DNA from: an uncultured Bacteroidales bacterium
GTDB taxonomy: Bacteria > Bacteroidota > Bacteroidia > Bacteroidales > Bacteroidaceae
DNA: 64,000 nt
Reading direction: 5' to 3'
Assembly (NCBI GenBank): GCA_902778625.1
Contig: CACYYM010000012.1
Location: forward strand, 1 to 64,000
Below the pieces are notes generated by a model that was given only the letters and a program-made list of their open reading frames with translations, searched no databases and had not been told where the DNA came from. Made by a program: the position numbers and the translations under genes. Positions 30,601-38,097 of the stretch are shown here, piece after piece (positions within the stretch are counted from its first letter, which is position 1; each line of letters opens with the position of its first letter).

Positions 30601-30766
30601 GAAACCGCAAATCGAGAAGTTCCCCCTCAGCTACTTCCTCGTCTGGCGCAACGCCGACCATCGTCAGTACTTCGCTCCTGCGCCATCTACAAAAGACGCT
30701 CCCGACTTCCGAAAGATGGTCGAGGACAAGAGGATTCTCATGCTGAAAGAGATTGAAGGAAATTGA
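27671..30766 (+). CDS. Secreted GH59 beta-galactosidase + GH26 beta-mannanase fusion
   Basis: A 1031-residue exported protein (signal peptide about 1-20). Residues about 25-680 align in pattern with GH59 galactocerebrosidase over its whole length: RFDGIGAVNGGGATS, YLRGYMWWVMQESKRRN, acid/base E172 in GCHNEKGWN, nucleophile E256 in IWNSEDHVY, LLAQEPWSGHYLVREALW, plus the C-terminal sandwich domain. Residues about 690-1031 form a complete GH26 beta-mannanase: HPRNPLTGG, acid/base E857 in FRPWHENSGGW and nucleophile E961 in VALTECGYQ. Joining the two on one chain in a mannan cluster suggests removal of beta-linked galactose from mannan side chains next to backbone cleavage. About residue 482 an LTPNPSP-type repeat peptide is inserted. 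Confidence 0.88.
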   Translation: MKQLSLFTLMLALAMNATSAVQTIRITNLQQGKRFDGIGAVNGGGATSVLLKDYPEPQRSQIMDMVYKPMFGASVSAILVEVPGDGNSTQGSMPSHSHYQGDHNYLRGYMWWVMQESKRRNAALSLDATSWSAPAWVSDFWSENMVGYYIDWLKGLREVHGLELDALGCHNEKGWNAEFAKNLRRAMNEQGFKDVKLHGFGNWGNQKMDFLKRMQEDQELCDALDAVCAHTFSEIQLTPEQRKAAEDMGKPIWNSEDHVYLPGFDCLITIVKCFNQNYIISGATKVINWYDIGATYPLEPYSKEPPMLLAQEPWSGHYLVREALWGYAHYGQFTQVGWHYVDEGCLNLTGGGSMVTMRDPQTGDYSIIAETKGAKKPQTIKINMPDGLSTGRLCVWYSDATQQFVRLQDIMPKGGSFSITLKPDAVYSLSTTTGQQKGAFPDIPASKPFPIPYEDDFEQYGNPSEWGYLPHYLADLIGCYELTPNPSPAKKGNCIRQVVGSHTLSWAPEWHHYTILGDVSWQDYEVSADVYLNPGDEAGVMGRLCDVGSGYGVWAKGYYLKLDDKGKVTLVLTRGKRDQKELIGDKEQQAIILARKDVEIGGEYTLDESEVSGISSLEWHNLKLRFEGDRIAGYVDGVEVVKATSDHYGKGMAGLIAPLHKHSVSTPYFDNLKILPLGRTQATQTAVPAMQPLYAAGSHTSGREALLQRLRSLRTNGIMFGHQDDPFYGLGWKWDRGRSDVLAVAGDYPAVMGFELGGIEVGDAKSLDSVPFVRIREELLAHVRRGGIATISWHPRNPLTGGTAWDNKNANTVRSILPGGDQHQKFQTWMLRLSCFLRSLKDEQGRPVPFIFRPWHENSGGWFWWGKGLCSAEEYKALWRCLQDRLLADGLTNIVWSWSPNYGLKADDLDSYPGDDRVDIIGLDAYQQSKDEQSFIRTLNKDLATLCEFAKGSDRLVALTECGYQNLPDPTWWTRVLKPQIEKFPLSYFLVWRNADHRQYFAPAPSTKDAPDFRKMVEDKRILMLKEIEGN
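29116..29150 (+). repeat. In-frame LTPNPSP-type repeat inside GH59
   Basis: DNA reading ...CCCTTCTCCCGCG...AAGGGG encodes LTPNPSPAKKGN. It resembles the palindromic C/G-run repeats between genes here, placed in frame in a surface segment of the C-terminal GH59 domain. Confidence 0.65.
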
Positions 30767-30789
30767 TGACTGATAAATGATAATTGACT
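30762..30789. repeat. Heptad repeat starting at the GH59-GH26 stop codon
   Basis: Units ATTGATG, ACTGATA, AATGATA, ATTGACT. The TGA stop (30764-30766) lies in the first unit. Confidence 0.7.
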
Positions 30790-30830
30790 GAATTTCCGGA
30801 AACATGAAAGGACTGGCTGTGACTCATATC

Positions 30831-30930
30831 CTCCTTTAGGGGGAATTCAAACGCCGCGTGCGGCGTTGGCAATCCCCGCGTGCGGCGTTGGCAATCCCCG
30901 CGTGCGGCGTTTAAATTTCCCTTGAGGGAG
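30831..30930. repeat. 22-bp phased palindrome array with end palindromes, 5 units
   Basis: CCGCGTGCGG at 30854, 30876 and 30898. CTCCTTTAGGGG has its core at 30835-30838, exactly on the 22-bp grid. TCCCTTGAGGGA at the other end is 1 bp off the grid. The layout is nearly the same as the array upstream of topA. Confidence 0.85.
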
Positions 30931-30960
30931 TCATCTTATGTGCGCAGCTGCAATACTTCT

Positions 30961-30995
30961 CCTTTTTCACCTTTTCAATTTTTCACCTTTTCAAT
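30961..30995. repeat. Short tandem repeat upstream of GH36
   Basis: Two copies of a 16-bp unit built on CACCTTTTCAATTTT. No clear promoter motif was found between here and the GH36 start. Confidence 0.6.
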
Positions 30996-31065
30996 TTTAT
31001 ACGATTCCTCCGTCATATTGTCATCCCTAGAACTTCACAAACTTGAAAATTTAACTAATAATGAT

Positions 31066-33249
31066 ATGAAAAGATTCATCCTGTTTCTGCTCCCATTGTT
31101 GGGAACATTGAGTGCCAACGCATGGAGTGGCGATGTAACTGTAGAGACTCCGAGTACTGTGCTTCTCTTGCATGCTCATGAAGGCGGCGACCTTCGCATG
31201 GCCTATTATGGCCCGAATATTACCAGCTTGAAGGAATTGCGCAATGCCGGTGCCGACCTCAACTCGTCTGCCTTGCCGGCTTTCGGAACGGTGGACATGG
31301 TGCAGCTGCCCGCTCTGCAGGTGCTGCATGCCGACGGCGACCTGAACCTTGAACTGAAAGTAGAGCGTTACGAACTGAAAACGGAGGATGCTGCGAAGAC
31401 CCACATCTTCACGATGCAGGACAAGTTGCAGCCCGTCACTGTCAGAGTTTTCTACAAGGCATACAACAAGGTGGACATCATTGAGACGTGGACAGAGATT
31501 GAGAATGCCGAGAAGAAGCCCGTCACCCTGAAGCGTTTCGACTCGGGCCATCTTGCTCTGCGCCAAGGTGATGTGTGGATAACGCACATGCACGGCAACT
31601 GGGCAGCAGAGACGGAACCTACATCGGAGCCTCTGACAGGCGGCGTGAAAATCATCCGTAATACCGACGGAACGCGTAACGCTCATCTCGATGCGCCCGA
31701 AGTCATGGTTTCCCTCGACGGAAGGCCGCAGGAGAACAGTGGCCGCGTCGTGGGTGCTGCCCTCTGCTGGAGCGGCAACTTCGAACTCCGTTTCAACACC
31801 ATATCCCACAAGGAACATCACTTCTATGCAGGCATCGACCCGCAATCCAGCGAATACATCCTTGACCCGAAGCAAACGTTCGAGACGCCGCATCTTGCTC
31901 TCACCTTTTCCAACGAAGGCTTGAGTGGTGCCAGCCGTAACTTCCACCGCTGGGCACGCACCGAAGGCATGTTGCACCGCGGGATGAAGACGGGCGACAT
32001 CCTCCTGAACTCTTGGGAAGGCCTCTACTTCAACATCGACGAGGCGCGCATGATTGCCATGATGGACGACATCAGCCAGTTTGGCGGCGAGCTGTTCGTC
32101 ATGGACGACGGTTGGTTCGGCAACAAGTATCCGCGAAAGGACGACACCTCCAGCCTGGGAGACTGGGTGGTGGACAAGAACAAACTGCCCAACGGACTCG
32201 ATGCGCTGACGAAGGCTGCCCGCGAACGCGGCATTAAGTTCGGCATCTGGATAGAGCCGGAGATGGTGAACACGAAAAGCGAACTCTTCGAGCGTCACCC
32301 CGAGTGGGCCTTGCAGACAAAGGGGCGCGACCTGAAACTGGGGCGCGGAGGCACGCAACTGGTGCTCGACATGACCAATCCCGAGGTGCAGGACTTCGTA
32401 TTCAAGATTGTGGACGACCTGCTCACGCAGAACCCCGAGATAGCATACATCAAGTGGGATGCTAATGCCTCCATTCAGAATTACGGTTCGCTCTACTTGC
32501 CCAAGAACCGCCAGCAGAACCTCTACATCGATTACCACCTTGGTTTGCTCAAGACCCTCCAGCGCATCAGGGCCAAGTACCCCGACATCGTCATTCAGGA
32601 TTGCGCATCTGGCGGCGGACGTGCCAATTATGGTTTGCTGCCGTACTTCGACGAGTTCTGGACTTCCGACAACACCGATGCCCTGCAGCGCGTCTTCATC
32701 CAGTGGGGCACGTCGCTCTTCTTCCCCGCCAACGCTATGGCCTGCCACATCAATCATTGTCCCTATTGGAACACAGGCGGCAGAGTCATCCCCATCAAGT
32801 TCCGCTGCGATGTCGCTATGTCAGGACGGCTCGGCATCGAGTTGCAGCCAAAGGACATGACCGACGAGGAGCGCAAGCAGACGTCCACCTGCATAGCGGA
32901 CTACAAACAGCTGCGCGAGGTCGTGCAGACAGGCAACCTCTATCGCCTTATCTCGCCTTACGACAAGAAGGGCGTCTCCTCGCTGATGTACACCGACGAT
33001 ACGCGTCGGAAAGCGGTGCTGTTTGTCTATAAGATTGCCAACTACTATGACCAGTCCATTCCTCGCGTCCGTTTGGCAGGGCTCAATCCCGATGCCACAT
33101 ATACCTTGACGGAAAAGAACGTCCGCGTAGGCCAGAAGCCCTGTGCGCTCTCAGGCAAGCGGTTCACCGGTCGCTTCCTAATGGAGGTCGGCCTCGAAAT
33201 GCCGCTCCGCGAGGAATACGCCAGCCGTGTGTTTTATATTGAAGATTGA
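31066..33249 (+). CDS. Secreted GH36 alpha-galactosidase
   Basis: Removes alpha-1,6-galactose from galactomannan or its oligosaccharides. Of 727 residues from ATG 31066, there is a signal peptide (MKRFILFLLPLLGTLSANA), an N-terminal beta-supersandwich, and a (beta/alpha)8 barrel with MDDGWFG, GIWIEPEMV, nucleophile D465 in YIKWDAN and acid/base D535 in WTSDNTD. This start was preferred over a longer open frame, which would run through the palindrome array, because the signal peptide begins here. The TGA stop is part of the heptad repeat that leads into GH130. Confidence 0.95.
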   Translation: MKRFILFLLPLLGTLSANAWSGDVTVETPSTVLLLHAHEGGDLRMAYYGPNITSLKELRNAGADLNSSALPAFGTVDMVQLPALQVLHADGDLNLELKVERYELKTEDAAKTHIFTMQDKLQPVTVRVFYKAYNKVDIIETWTEIENAEKKPVTLKRFDSGHLALRQGDVWITHMHGNWAAETEPTSEPLTGGVKIIRNTDGTRNAHLDAPEVMVSLDGRPQENSGRVVGAALCWSGNFELRFNTISHKEHHFYAGIDPQSSEYILDPKQTFETPHLALTFSNEGLSGASRNFHRWARTEGMLHRGMKTGDILLNSWEGLYFNIDEARMIAMMDDISQFGGELFVMDDGWFGNKYPRKDDTSSLGDWVVDKNKLPNGLDALTKAARERGIKFGIWIEPEMVNTKSELFERHPEWALQTKGRDLKLGRGGTQLVLDMTNPEVQDFVFKIVDDLLTQNPEIAYIKWDANASIQNYGSLYLPKNRQQNLYIDYHLGLLKTLQRIRAKYPDIVIQDCASGGGRANYGLLPYFDEFWTSDNTDALQRVFIQWGTSLFFPANAMACHINHCPYWNTGGRVIPIKFRCDVAMSGRLGIELQPKDMTDEERKQTSTCIADYKQLREVVQTGNLYRLISPYDKKGVSSLMYTDDTRRKAVLFVYKIANYYDQSIPRVRLAGLNPDATYTLTEKNVRVGQKPCALSGKRFTGRFLMEVGLEMPLREEYASRVFYIED

Positions 33250-33272
33250 ACATTGAAGATTGAAAACTGATG
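33245..33272 (+). repeat. Heptad repeat bridging GH36 stop and GH130 start
   Basis: Units ATTGAAC, ATTGAAG, ATTGAAA, ACTGATG. The first contains the GH36 stop TGA (33247-33249), the last the GH130 start ATG (33270-33272). Confidence 0.85.
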
Positions 33273-34436
33273 ACTTACGAATCACGAAAGAAACAGCTGT
33301 TCGAACGACACGAAGAGTTACTCTCCCTCAAGAACGAGCCTCAGCCCTGGGGCAATGGTATCTATGAGAAGTATCAGCACCCCATACTGACGGCCGAGCA
33401 CACGCCTTTAGAGTGGCGCTATGACTTCTGCGAGAAGGACAATCCCTATTTGATGCAGCGCATCATGATGAATGCCGTGTTGAATGCCGGTGCCATCAAA
33501 CTCGACGGCCGATACCTGCTGGTGTGCCGTGTGGAAGGCGCCGACCGCAAATCGTTCTTCGCCGTAGCAGAGAGTCCCAACGGCATCGACGGCTTCCGCT
33601 TTTGGGACGAACCCATCACGATGCCTGAGGACATCATCCCTGCTACCAACATCTACGACATGCGCGTCACACAGCACGAAGACGGCTGGATATACGGCGT
33701 GTTCTGTGCCGAGCGTCACGACGACTCGCAGCCCGGCAACCTCAGTGCCGCCACTGCCACTGCCGCCATCGCCCGCACGAAAGACCTCAAGAACTGGGAA
33801 CGCCTGCCAGACCTCAAAAGCCGCAGCCAGCAGCGCAATGTCGTGCTTCATCCCGAATTCGTGAATGGCAAGTATGCTTTATATACCCGTCCTCAAGACG
33901 GATTCATCGACACGGGAAGCGGTGGAGGCATAGGTTGGGCTTTGGTGGACGACATCACTCATGCAGAGGTCAAGGAGGAGATTATCATTAATCCGCGACA
34001 CTACCACACCATCCAGGAAGTGAAGAACGGCGAAGGACCTGCTCCGCTGAAGACGCCGAAGGGCTGGTTGCATCTGGCTCATGGCGTGCGCGGAACTGCC
34101 GACGGACTGCGCTACGTATTATATATGTATATGACGGCCCTCGACGACCCCACACGCGTCATTGCCAAGCCCGGGGGCTGGTTCCTGGTGCCCGAGGGAG
34201 AGGAATATGTGGGCGATGTGATGAATGTGGCATTTTCCAACGGCTGGATTCTCGACGACGACGGACGCGTCCTCATCTACTATGCAACTGCCGACACGCG
34301 TCTGCATGTGGCAGTCAGTTCGCTCGACCGCCTCATCGACTATTGCTTACATACGCCCGAGGACGGACTGACGACGGGAGCAAGCGTGGAAACCATCAAG
34401 CAACTTATCCGCAAGAATCATGGCACACTTAAGTGA
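33270..34436 (+). CDS. GH130 4-O-beta-D-mannosyl-D-glucose phosphorylase
   Basis: Cytoplasmic enzyme of 388 residues without a signal peptide. It phosphorolyses mannosyl-glucose to mannose-1-phosphate and glucose. Family marks are [16 protein letters not shown], the catalytic-acid region [14 protein letters not shown] (D130), and phosphate-binding arginine/histidine residues in [12 protein letters not shown] and NPRHYHT. Length and sequence character match the GH130_1 subfamily known from the Bacteroides fragilis mannan pathway. It works with the 2-epimerase at 23040. Its 3' end overlaps the symporter gene by 17 bp. Confidence 0.93.
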   Translation: MTYESRKKQLFERHEELLSLKNEPQPWGNGIYEKYQHPILTAEHTPLEWRYDFCEKDNPYLMQRIMMNAVLNAGAIKLDGRYLLVCRVEGADRKSFFAVAESPNGIDGFRFWDEPITMPEDIIPATNIYDMRVTQHEDGWIYGVFCAERHDDSQPGNLSAATATAAIARTKDLKNWERLPDLKSRSQQRNVVLHPEFVNGKYALYTRPQDGFIDTGSGGGIGWALVDDITHAEVKEEIIINPRHYHTIQEVKNGEGPAPLKTPKGWLHLAHGVRGTADGLRYVLYMYMTALDDPTRVIAKPGGWFLVPEGEEYVGDVMNVAFSNGWILDDDGRVLIYYATADTRLHVAVSSLDRLIDYCLHTPEDGLTTGASVETIKQLIRKNHGTLK

Positions 34437-35829
34437 AAAAATAGGTTACGGCTTCGGCGACATGTCGTCGTCGATGTTCTGGAAGGTGTTCTCGTATTAC
34501 CTGCCTTTCTTCTACTCCAACATCTTCGGGCTGAGCCTTGTTGATGCCGGCGTGTTGGTGCTTGTCACTCGCATCTGGGATGCCGTCAGCGACCCCATGA
34601 TGGGCATCATTGCCGACCGCACGCAGACGCGCTGGGGCAAGTATCGGCCTTACCTGTTGTTTGTAGCGCCATTGTTCAGCATTGCAGGCATCCTGCTCTT
34701 CACCACGCCCGACTGGTCGTATGGCGCTAAACTCATCTACGCCAACATTACCTATATCCTGATGATGACAATCTACACGGCCATCAACGTGCCATACGGA
34801 GCCATGCTGGGCGTGATGACCGACGACTCGCAGGAAAAGACCGTCTTTTCCTCCTTCCGCATGTTCTTTGCTTATGGCGGCTCATTCATCGCTCTAGCAA
34901 CATGGGAACCGCTAGTATCGTGGTTCCGCGGAATGGAACAAACCGTTCCACAGGCTTGGCAGCACGCCATGATGGTGGTTGCCGCCGCGTGCTTCGTTCT
35001 CTTCCTGCTCACCTTTGCCCTGACACGCGAACGCCTCAAGACCGTCTCTTCGGTCAGCATCGGCAAGGACTTCCGCTCGCTCCTCTCGAACCACCCGTGG
35101 TGGCTGCTCATCGGTGCCGCCCTTTGCTTCAACCTCTTCTGCACCGTTCGCGGCGCCACGGTGGCCTATTACTTCGCGGACATTATTGGCTTCGGCCAGT
35201 CCTTACGCTGTTCGCTGTTCGGCATTGACCTTTCCTTATTTTTTTATGCCGGTCTGTTCCTTAGCGTAGGCGAGGTGTCGAACATGGTGGGCGTGGCCTG
35301 CACGGTTCCCCTTGCAAGGCGTTTCGGAAAGAAGTCGCTGTTCATCGGCGTCAATGCCGTGCTGATGGTGCTCAGCATCTGCTTCTTCTTCATCCCCGTT
35401 TCGCCCGTCGGCTTCTGGATTATGCTTCTCTTCCAAGTCCTCATCAGCATGCTCACAGGCGTGATGTCGCCCCTCGTATGGTCGATGTATGCCGATGTCA
35501 GCGACTATGCCGAGTTGCGTTACAAGACGGCTTCCACGGGTCTCATCTTCTCTTCAAGTTCGATGGCGCAGAAGTTTGGCGGTGCCATTGGCGGCGCTGC
35601 TGTCCTCTGGCTGCTCTCTGCCTGTGGATACATGCCCCGCAGCGAAGAGCAACTGGCGGGTCAAGCACTCATCGCGCAACCCGAGTCGGCGCTCCTTTGC
35701 CTCCGATGCCTAATGTCGTTCATCCCCGCTGCCGTAGCTCTGATTGCCATCCTTGCCTGTCACTTCTACCCGCTGACAACGGAACGCATGGCCGAAATAA
35801 ATCAGCAACTAAAGGAAACGCGACTTTAA
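34420..35829 (+). CDS. GPH-family sugar:cation symporter (MFS)
   Basis: Inner-membrane transporter of 469 residues with about 12 hydrophobic helices and the glycoside-pentoside-hexuronide family signature near the N-terminus ([39 protein letters not shown]). It overlaps the GH130 gene by 17 bp, so translation is probably coupled. The best-supported cargo is beta-mannobiose or short manno-oligosaccharides: the Bacteroides fragilis mannan operon has the same epimerase-phosphorylase-symporter set. Its stop overlaps the convergent SPFH gene by 4 bp. Confidence 0.9.
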   Translation: MAHLSEKIGYGFGDMSSSMFWKVFSYYLPFFYSNIFGLSLVDAGVLVLVTRIWDAVSDPMMGIIADRTQTRWGKYRPYLLFVAPLFSIAGILLFTTPDWSYGAKLIYANITYILMMTIYTAINVPYGAMLGVMTDDSQEKTVFSSFRMFFAYGGSFIALATWEPLVSWFRGMEQTVPQAWQHAMMVVAAACFVLFLLTFALTRERLKTVSSVSIGKDFRSLLSNHPWWLLIGAALCFNLFCTVRGATVAYYFADIIGFGQSLRCSLFGIDLSLFFYAGLFLSVGEVSNMVGVACTVPLARRFGKKSLFIGVNAVLMVLSICFFFIPVSPVGFWIMLLFQVLISMLTGVMSPLVWSMYADVSDYAELRYKTASTGLIFSSSSMAQKFGGAIGGAAVLWLLSACGYMPRSEEQLAGQALIAQPESALLCLRCLMSFIPAAVALIAILACHFYPLTTERMAEINQQLKETRL

Positions 35830-36791
35830 TTCATTGAGCCTGTGTTGACGACGGGCTGGGCGGAGTCATCGCCGCAAAGCACGACGAGGAGGTTGCTTAC
35901 CATAGCAGCCTTCTTGTCGGCATCGAGCTCCACGACGCCTTCCTTGGAGAGCTTGTCGAGCGCCATCTTTACCATCGAGACGGCGCCGTCCACAATCTTT
36001 TCGCGCGCCGTGATGATGGCCGAAGCTTGCTGGCGACGCAGCATGACTGCAGCAATCTCGGGAGCGTAAGCCAAGTAGTTGATGCGAGCTTCTACCACCT
36101 CGATGCCAGCCAGCGCCAAGCGGTCGTCGAGTTTCTGCTCAAGCAACTGGTTGATGTCTTCCGAGCCGGAACGAAGGGTAAGCTCGCCTGCACCGCCATC
36201 CTCGTCGTCGTAAGCGTACTGCCCAGCTACTTGGCGCAACGCCGCGTCACTCTGCACCCGCACGAACTTCTCCAGCGCATTCATGATGCTCTTCACGTCA
36301 GCACCCGTCGTGCCTTGAGCCGTCGTTGCCATCGTCTGCGTATCGACCTCGAAGAGTGCCTTGTACGTGTCCTTCAGCTTCCACACGAGCACCAGTCCAA
36401 TCATCACGGGATTGCCCACCTTGTCGTTCACCTTGATGGGTTCGGCATCGAGGTTACGGGCACGCAGCGACAGCTTCTTCGTCCCGTAGAAGGGATTAAT
36501 CCAGTAGAAGCCCGCCTTTGCAAACGTGCCGGCGTACTTGCCGAACCATGTTATTACGCGCGCCTCGTTGGGCTCCAACTGCATGAGGCCGCACCACATG
36601 ATGATGTTCACGACAATCATCAACACGCTGCCTCCAAGCAGCCACCCGCCTTGAGCACCACTCGTAGCGTCGAGCTGGATGATGCCCTTCACGACACCTA
36701 CAATCGACAGCACAAGAACTGCCAGGTTCACAAACAGCATCAGGAAACCATTCACAACAATTCCCTTAAACTCAAATTCCTTTGTTTCCAT
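35826..36791 (-). CDS. SPFH-domain (stomatin/prohibitin-like) membrane protein
   Basis: A 321-residue protein with two N-terminal membrane segments (about 10-30 and 48-66), then the SPFH domain (EARVITWFGKYAGTFAKAGFYWINPFY) and a helical region (REKIVDGAVSMVKMALDKL) ending in a short polar tail. SPFH proteins form membrane microdomain scaffolds and often control membrane proteases; no specific function can be read here. It is the last of three close minus-strand genes (GH78-like, M28, SPFH). Confidence 0.85.
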   Translation of the reverse strand: METKEFEFKGIVVNGFLMLFVNLAVLVLSIVGVVKGIIQLDATSGAQGGWLLGGSVLMIVVNIIMWCGLMQLEPNEARVITWFGKYAGTFAKAGFYWINPFYGTKKLSLRARNLDAEPIKVNDKVGNPVMIGLVLVWKLKDTYKALFEVDTQTMATTAQGTTGADVKSIMNALEKFVRVQSDAALRQVAGQYAYDDEDGGAGELTLRSGSEDINQLLEQKLDDRLALAGIEVVEARINYLAYAPEIAAVMLRRQQASAIITAREKIVDGAVSMVKMALDKLSKEGVVELDADKKAAMVSNLLVVLCGDDSAQPVVNTGSMN

Positions 36792-36803
36792 ATCTTTTAT
36801 TTA

Positions 36804-38054
36804 TTAGTGTTGTTCAATGAAGTCGCGGACGAGGCGGAAGGTAGGTTCGTAGCTGTCGGTCACGACATGCTCCCAGTTGTCGTAGATGGTGTGGTAGTAC
36901 TGGAAAGCATCGCCCTTCTCGTTCTCGAGGAAGATGCAGGGCACGTGCCGGACGGCGAAGACATAATGGTCGCTGTTTGCTGCGAGGTCGCCGCGATGCA
37001 GTGACTTGAAGTGGCGCTTTTCGGCGTTAATCTTCTCGAAGAGCGGGAAGGCCTTCATGCCCTCGTCACTCACCTCGCAATACTCAACGGGATTGTTGTC
37101 GCCTATCATGTCGATGTTGAAGAGATATTTAATCTTCTCGAGCGGGAAAGTAGGATGCTCCACAAAATAGGTCGAGCCGCGCAGGTTGGCGTCCTCGCCC
37201 GAGAAGGCCAGGAAGTACATGTCGAACTTGGGGCGATGCTTGGCGTAATAGGCGGCAAGCGTGACGATGGTAGCCGAGCCGGACGCATTGTCGTTGGCAC
37301 CCGCATAGAATATCTTCTTGCCGAGGTTGCCGAGGTGGTCGTAATGGGCTGTAAAGACGTAGCAACTGTCGTGACGCTCTCCCTCTATCTTCGAAATGAC
37401 GTTGAAGCACTCGTAATCCTTCAGGAACTTGGCATCAACATTGAGCTTGACGCGCTGCACGCCCTCGATGGCCTCCGGCGTCACCCAGACGATAGGCTTA
37501 TCGACAACACGATGCCCGTAGGCCTTGAAGAACTTTATCGGCGCAGGCCACGTGTAGATGAGACCTGCATTCGTGCATCCGCCAGCCGTTTGCAAGCGGG
37601 AGAAAGCCTCGCGATGCTTGTAGGTGAACCAAAACTCGCAAGCCACCAGGCAGTTCTTGTATTCGGGCTTCGCAAGGTCGGCAAACATCTTGTCGGCATC
37701 GAAATGGAGTGTATCGACGTGATAGACTGGGAACTCCCCTTTGACGCCCGGACTGTATTCCCTCATTGAGAAGTCCACTCCGGGACGAAGCGTCTTCCCG
37801 TCCGCCCACATCTCCATCTTGCCGGCAAAGGTCTGGATGTCGAGCGTAAAGGGTTGCAAGGTCACTTCATCCACGCCAGCCTTCTTGTATTCCTTTTCGA
37901 GGAACTTTCCCGCTTTATTCGCACCGCCCTTCGCATAGCCGCGACCCTGATACTTCGCACTGGCCAGTTCCTTCACGACACGTTTGTAGTGCGCCATGTC
38001 CTGCGCACCTGCCTGCACACAAACAGCAAGCATAATTAATAATAGTTTCTTCAT
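36804..38054 (-). CDS. Exported M28-family aminopeptidase
   Basis: A 416-residue protein with a signal peptide (MKKLLLIMLAVCVQAGAQ). The zinc-peptidase core has TAHYDHLG (first metal His and Asp), GANDNASG (bridging Asp), FSGEDANLRGS (catalytic and metal Glu) and NIDMIGDNN; the last histidine is in YYHTIYDN. An inserted PA-like region lies between about 110 and 210. Predicted to trim peptides in the periplasm. It lies 12 bp upstream of the SPFH gene. Confidence 0.87.
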   Translation of the reverse strand: MKKLLLIMLAVCVQAGAQDMAHYKRVVKELASAKYQGRGYAKGGANKAGKFLEKEYKKAGVDEVTLQPFTLDIQTFAGKMEMWADGKTLRPGVDFSMREYSPGVKGEFPVYHVDTLHFDADKMFADLAKPEYKNCLVACEFWFTYKHREAFSRLQTAGGCTNAGLIYTWPAPIKFFKAYGHRVVDKPIVWVTPEAIEGVQRVKLNVDAKFLKDYECFNVISKIEGERHDSCYVFTAHYDHLGNLGKKIFYAGANDNASGSATIVTLAAYYAKHRPKFDMYFLAFSGEDANLRGSTYFVEHPTFPLEKIKYLFNIDMIGDNNPVEYCEVSDEGMKAFPLFEKINAEKRHFKSLHRGDLAANSDHYVFAVRHVPCIFLENEKGDAFQYYHTIYDNWEHVVTDSYEPTFRLVRDFIEQH

Positions 38055-38065
38055 AGTATAGTATC

Positions 38066-38097
38066 TTAATTTCTTATTCTCTTATTTTCTAAATCCC
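38066..38097. repeat. Octad repeat between M28 and GH78-like genes
   Basis: Units TTAATTTC, TTATTCTC, TTATTTTC, TAAATCCC. They overlap the stop end of the GH78-like gene (38089). Confidence 0.65.

Noticed and set aside
30880..31065. N-terminal extension of the GH36 gene
   Set aside because: It is open, but it reads through the palindrome array and tandem repeats, and a normal signal peptide starts at 31066.
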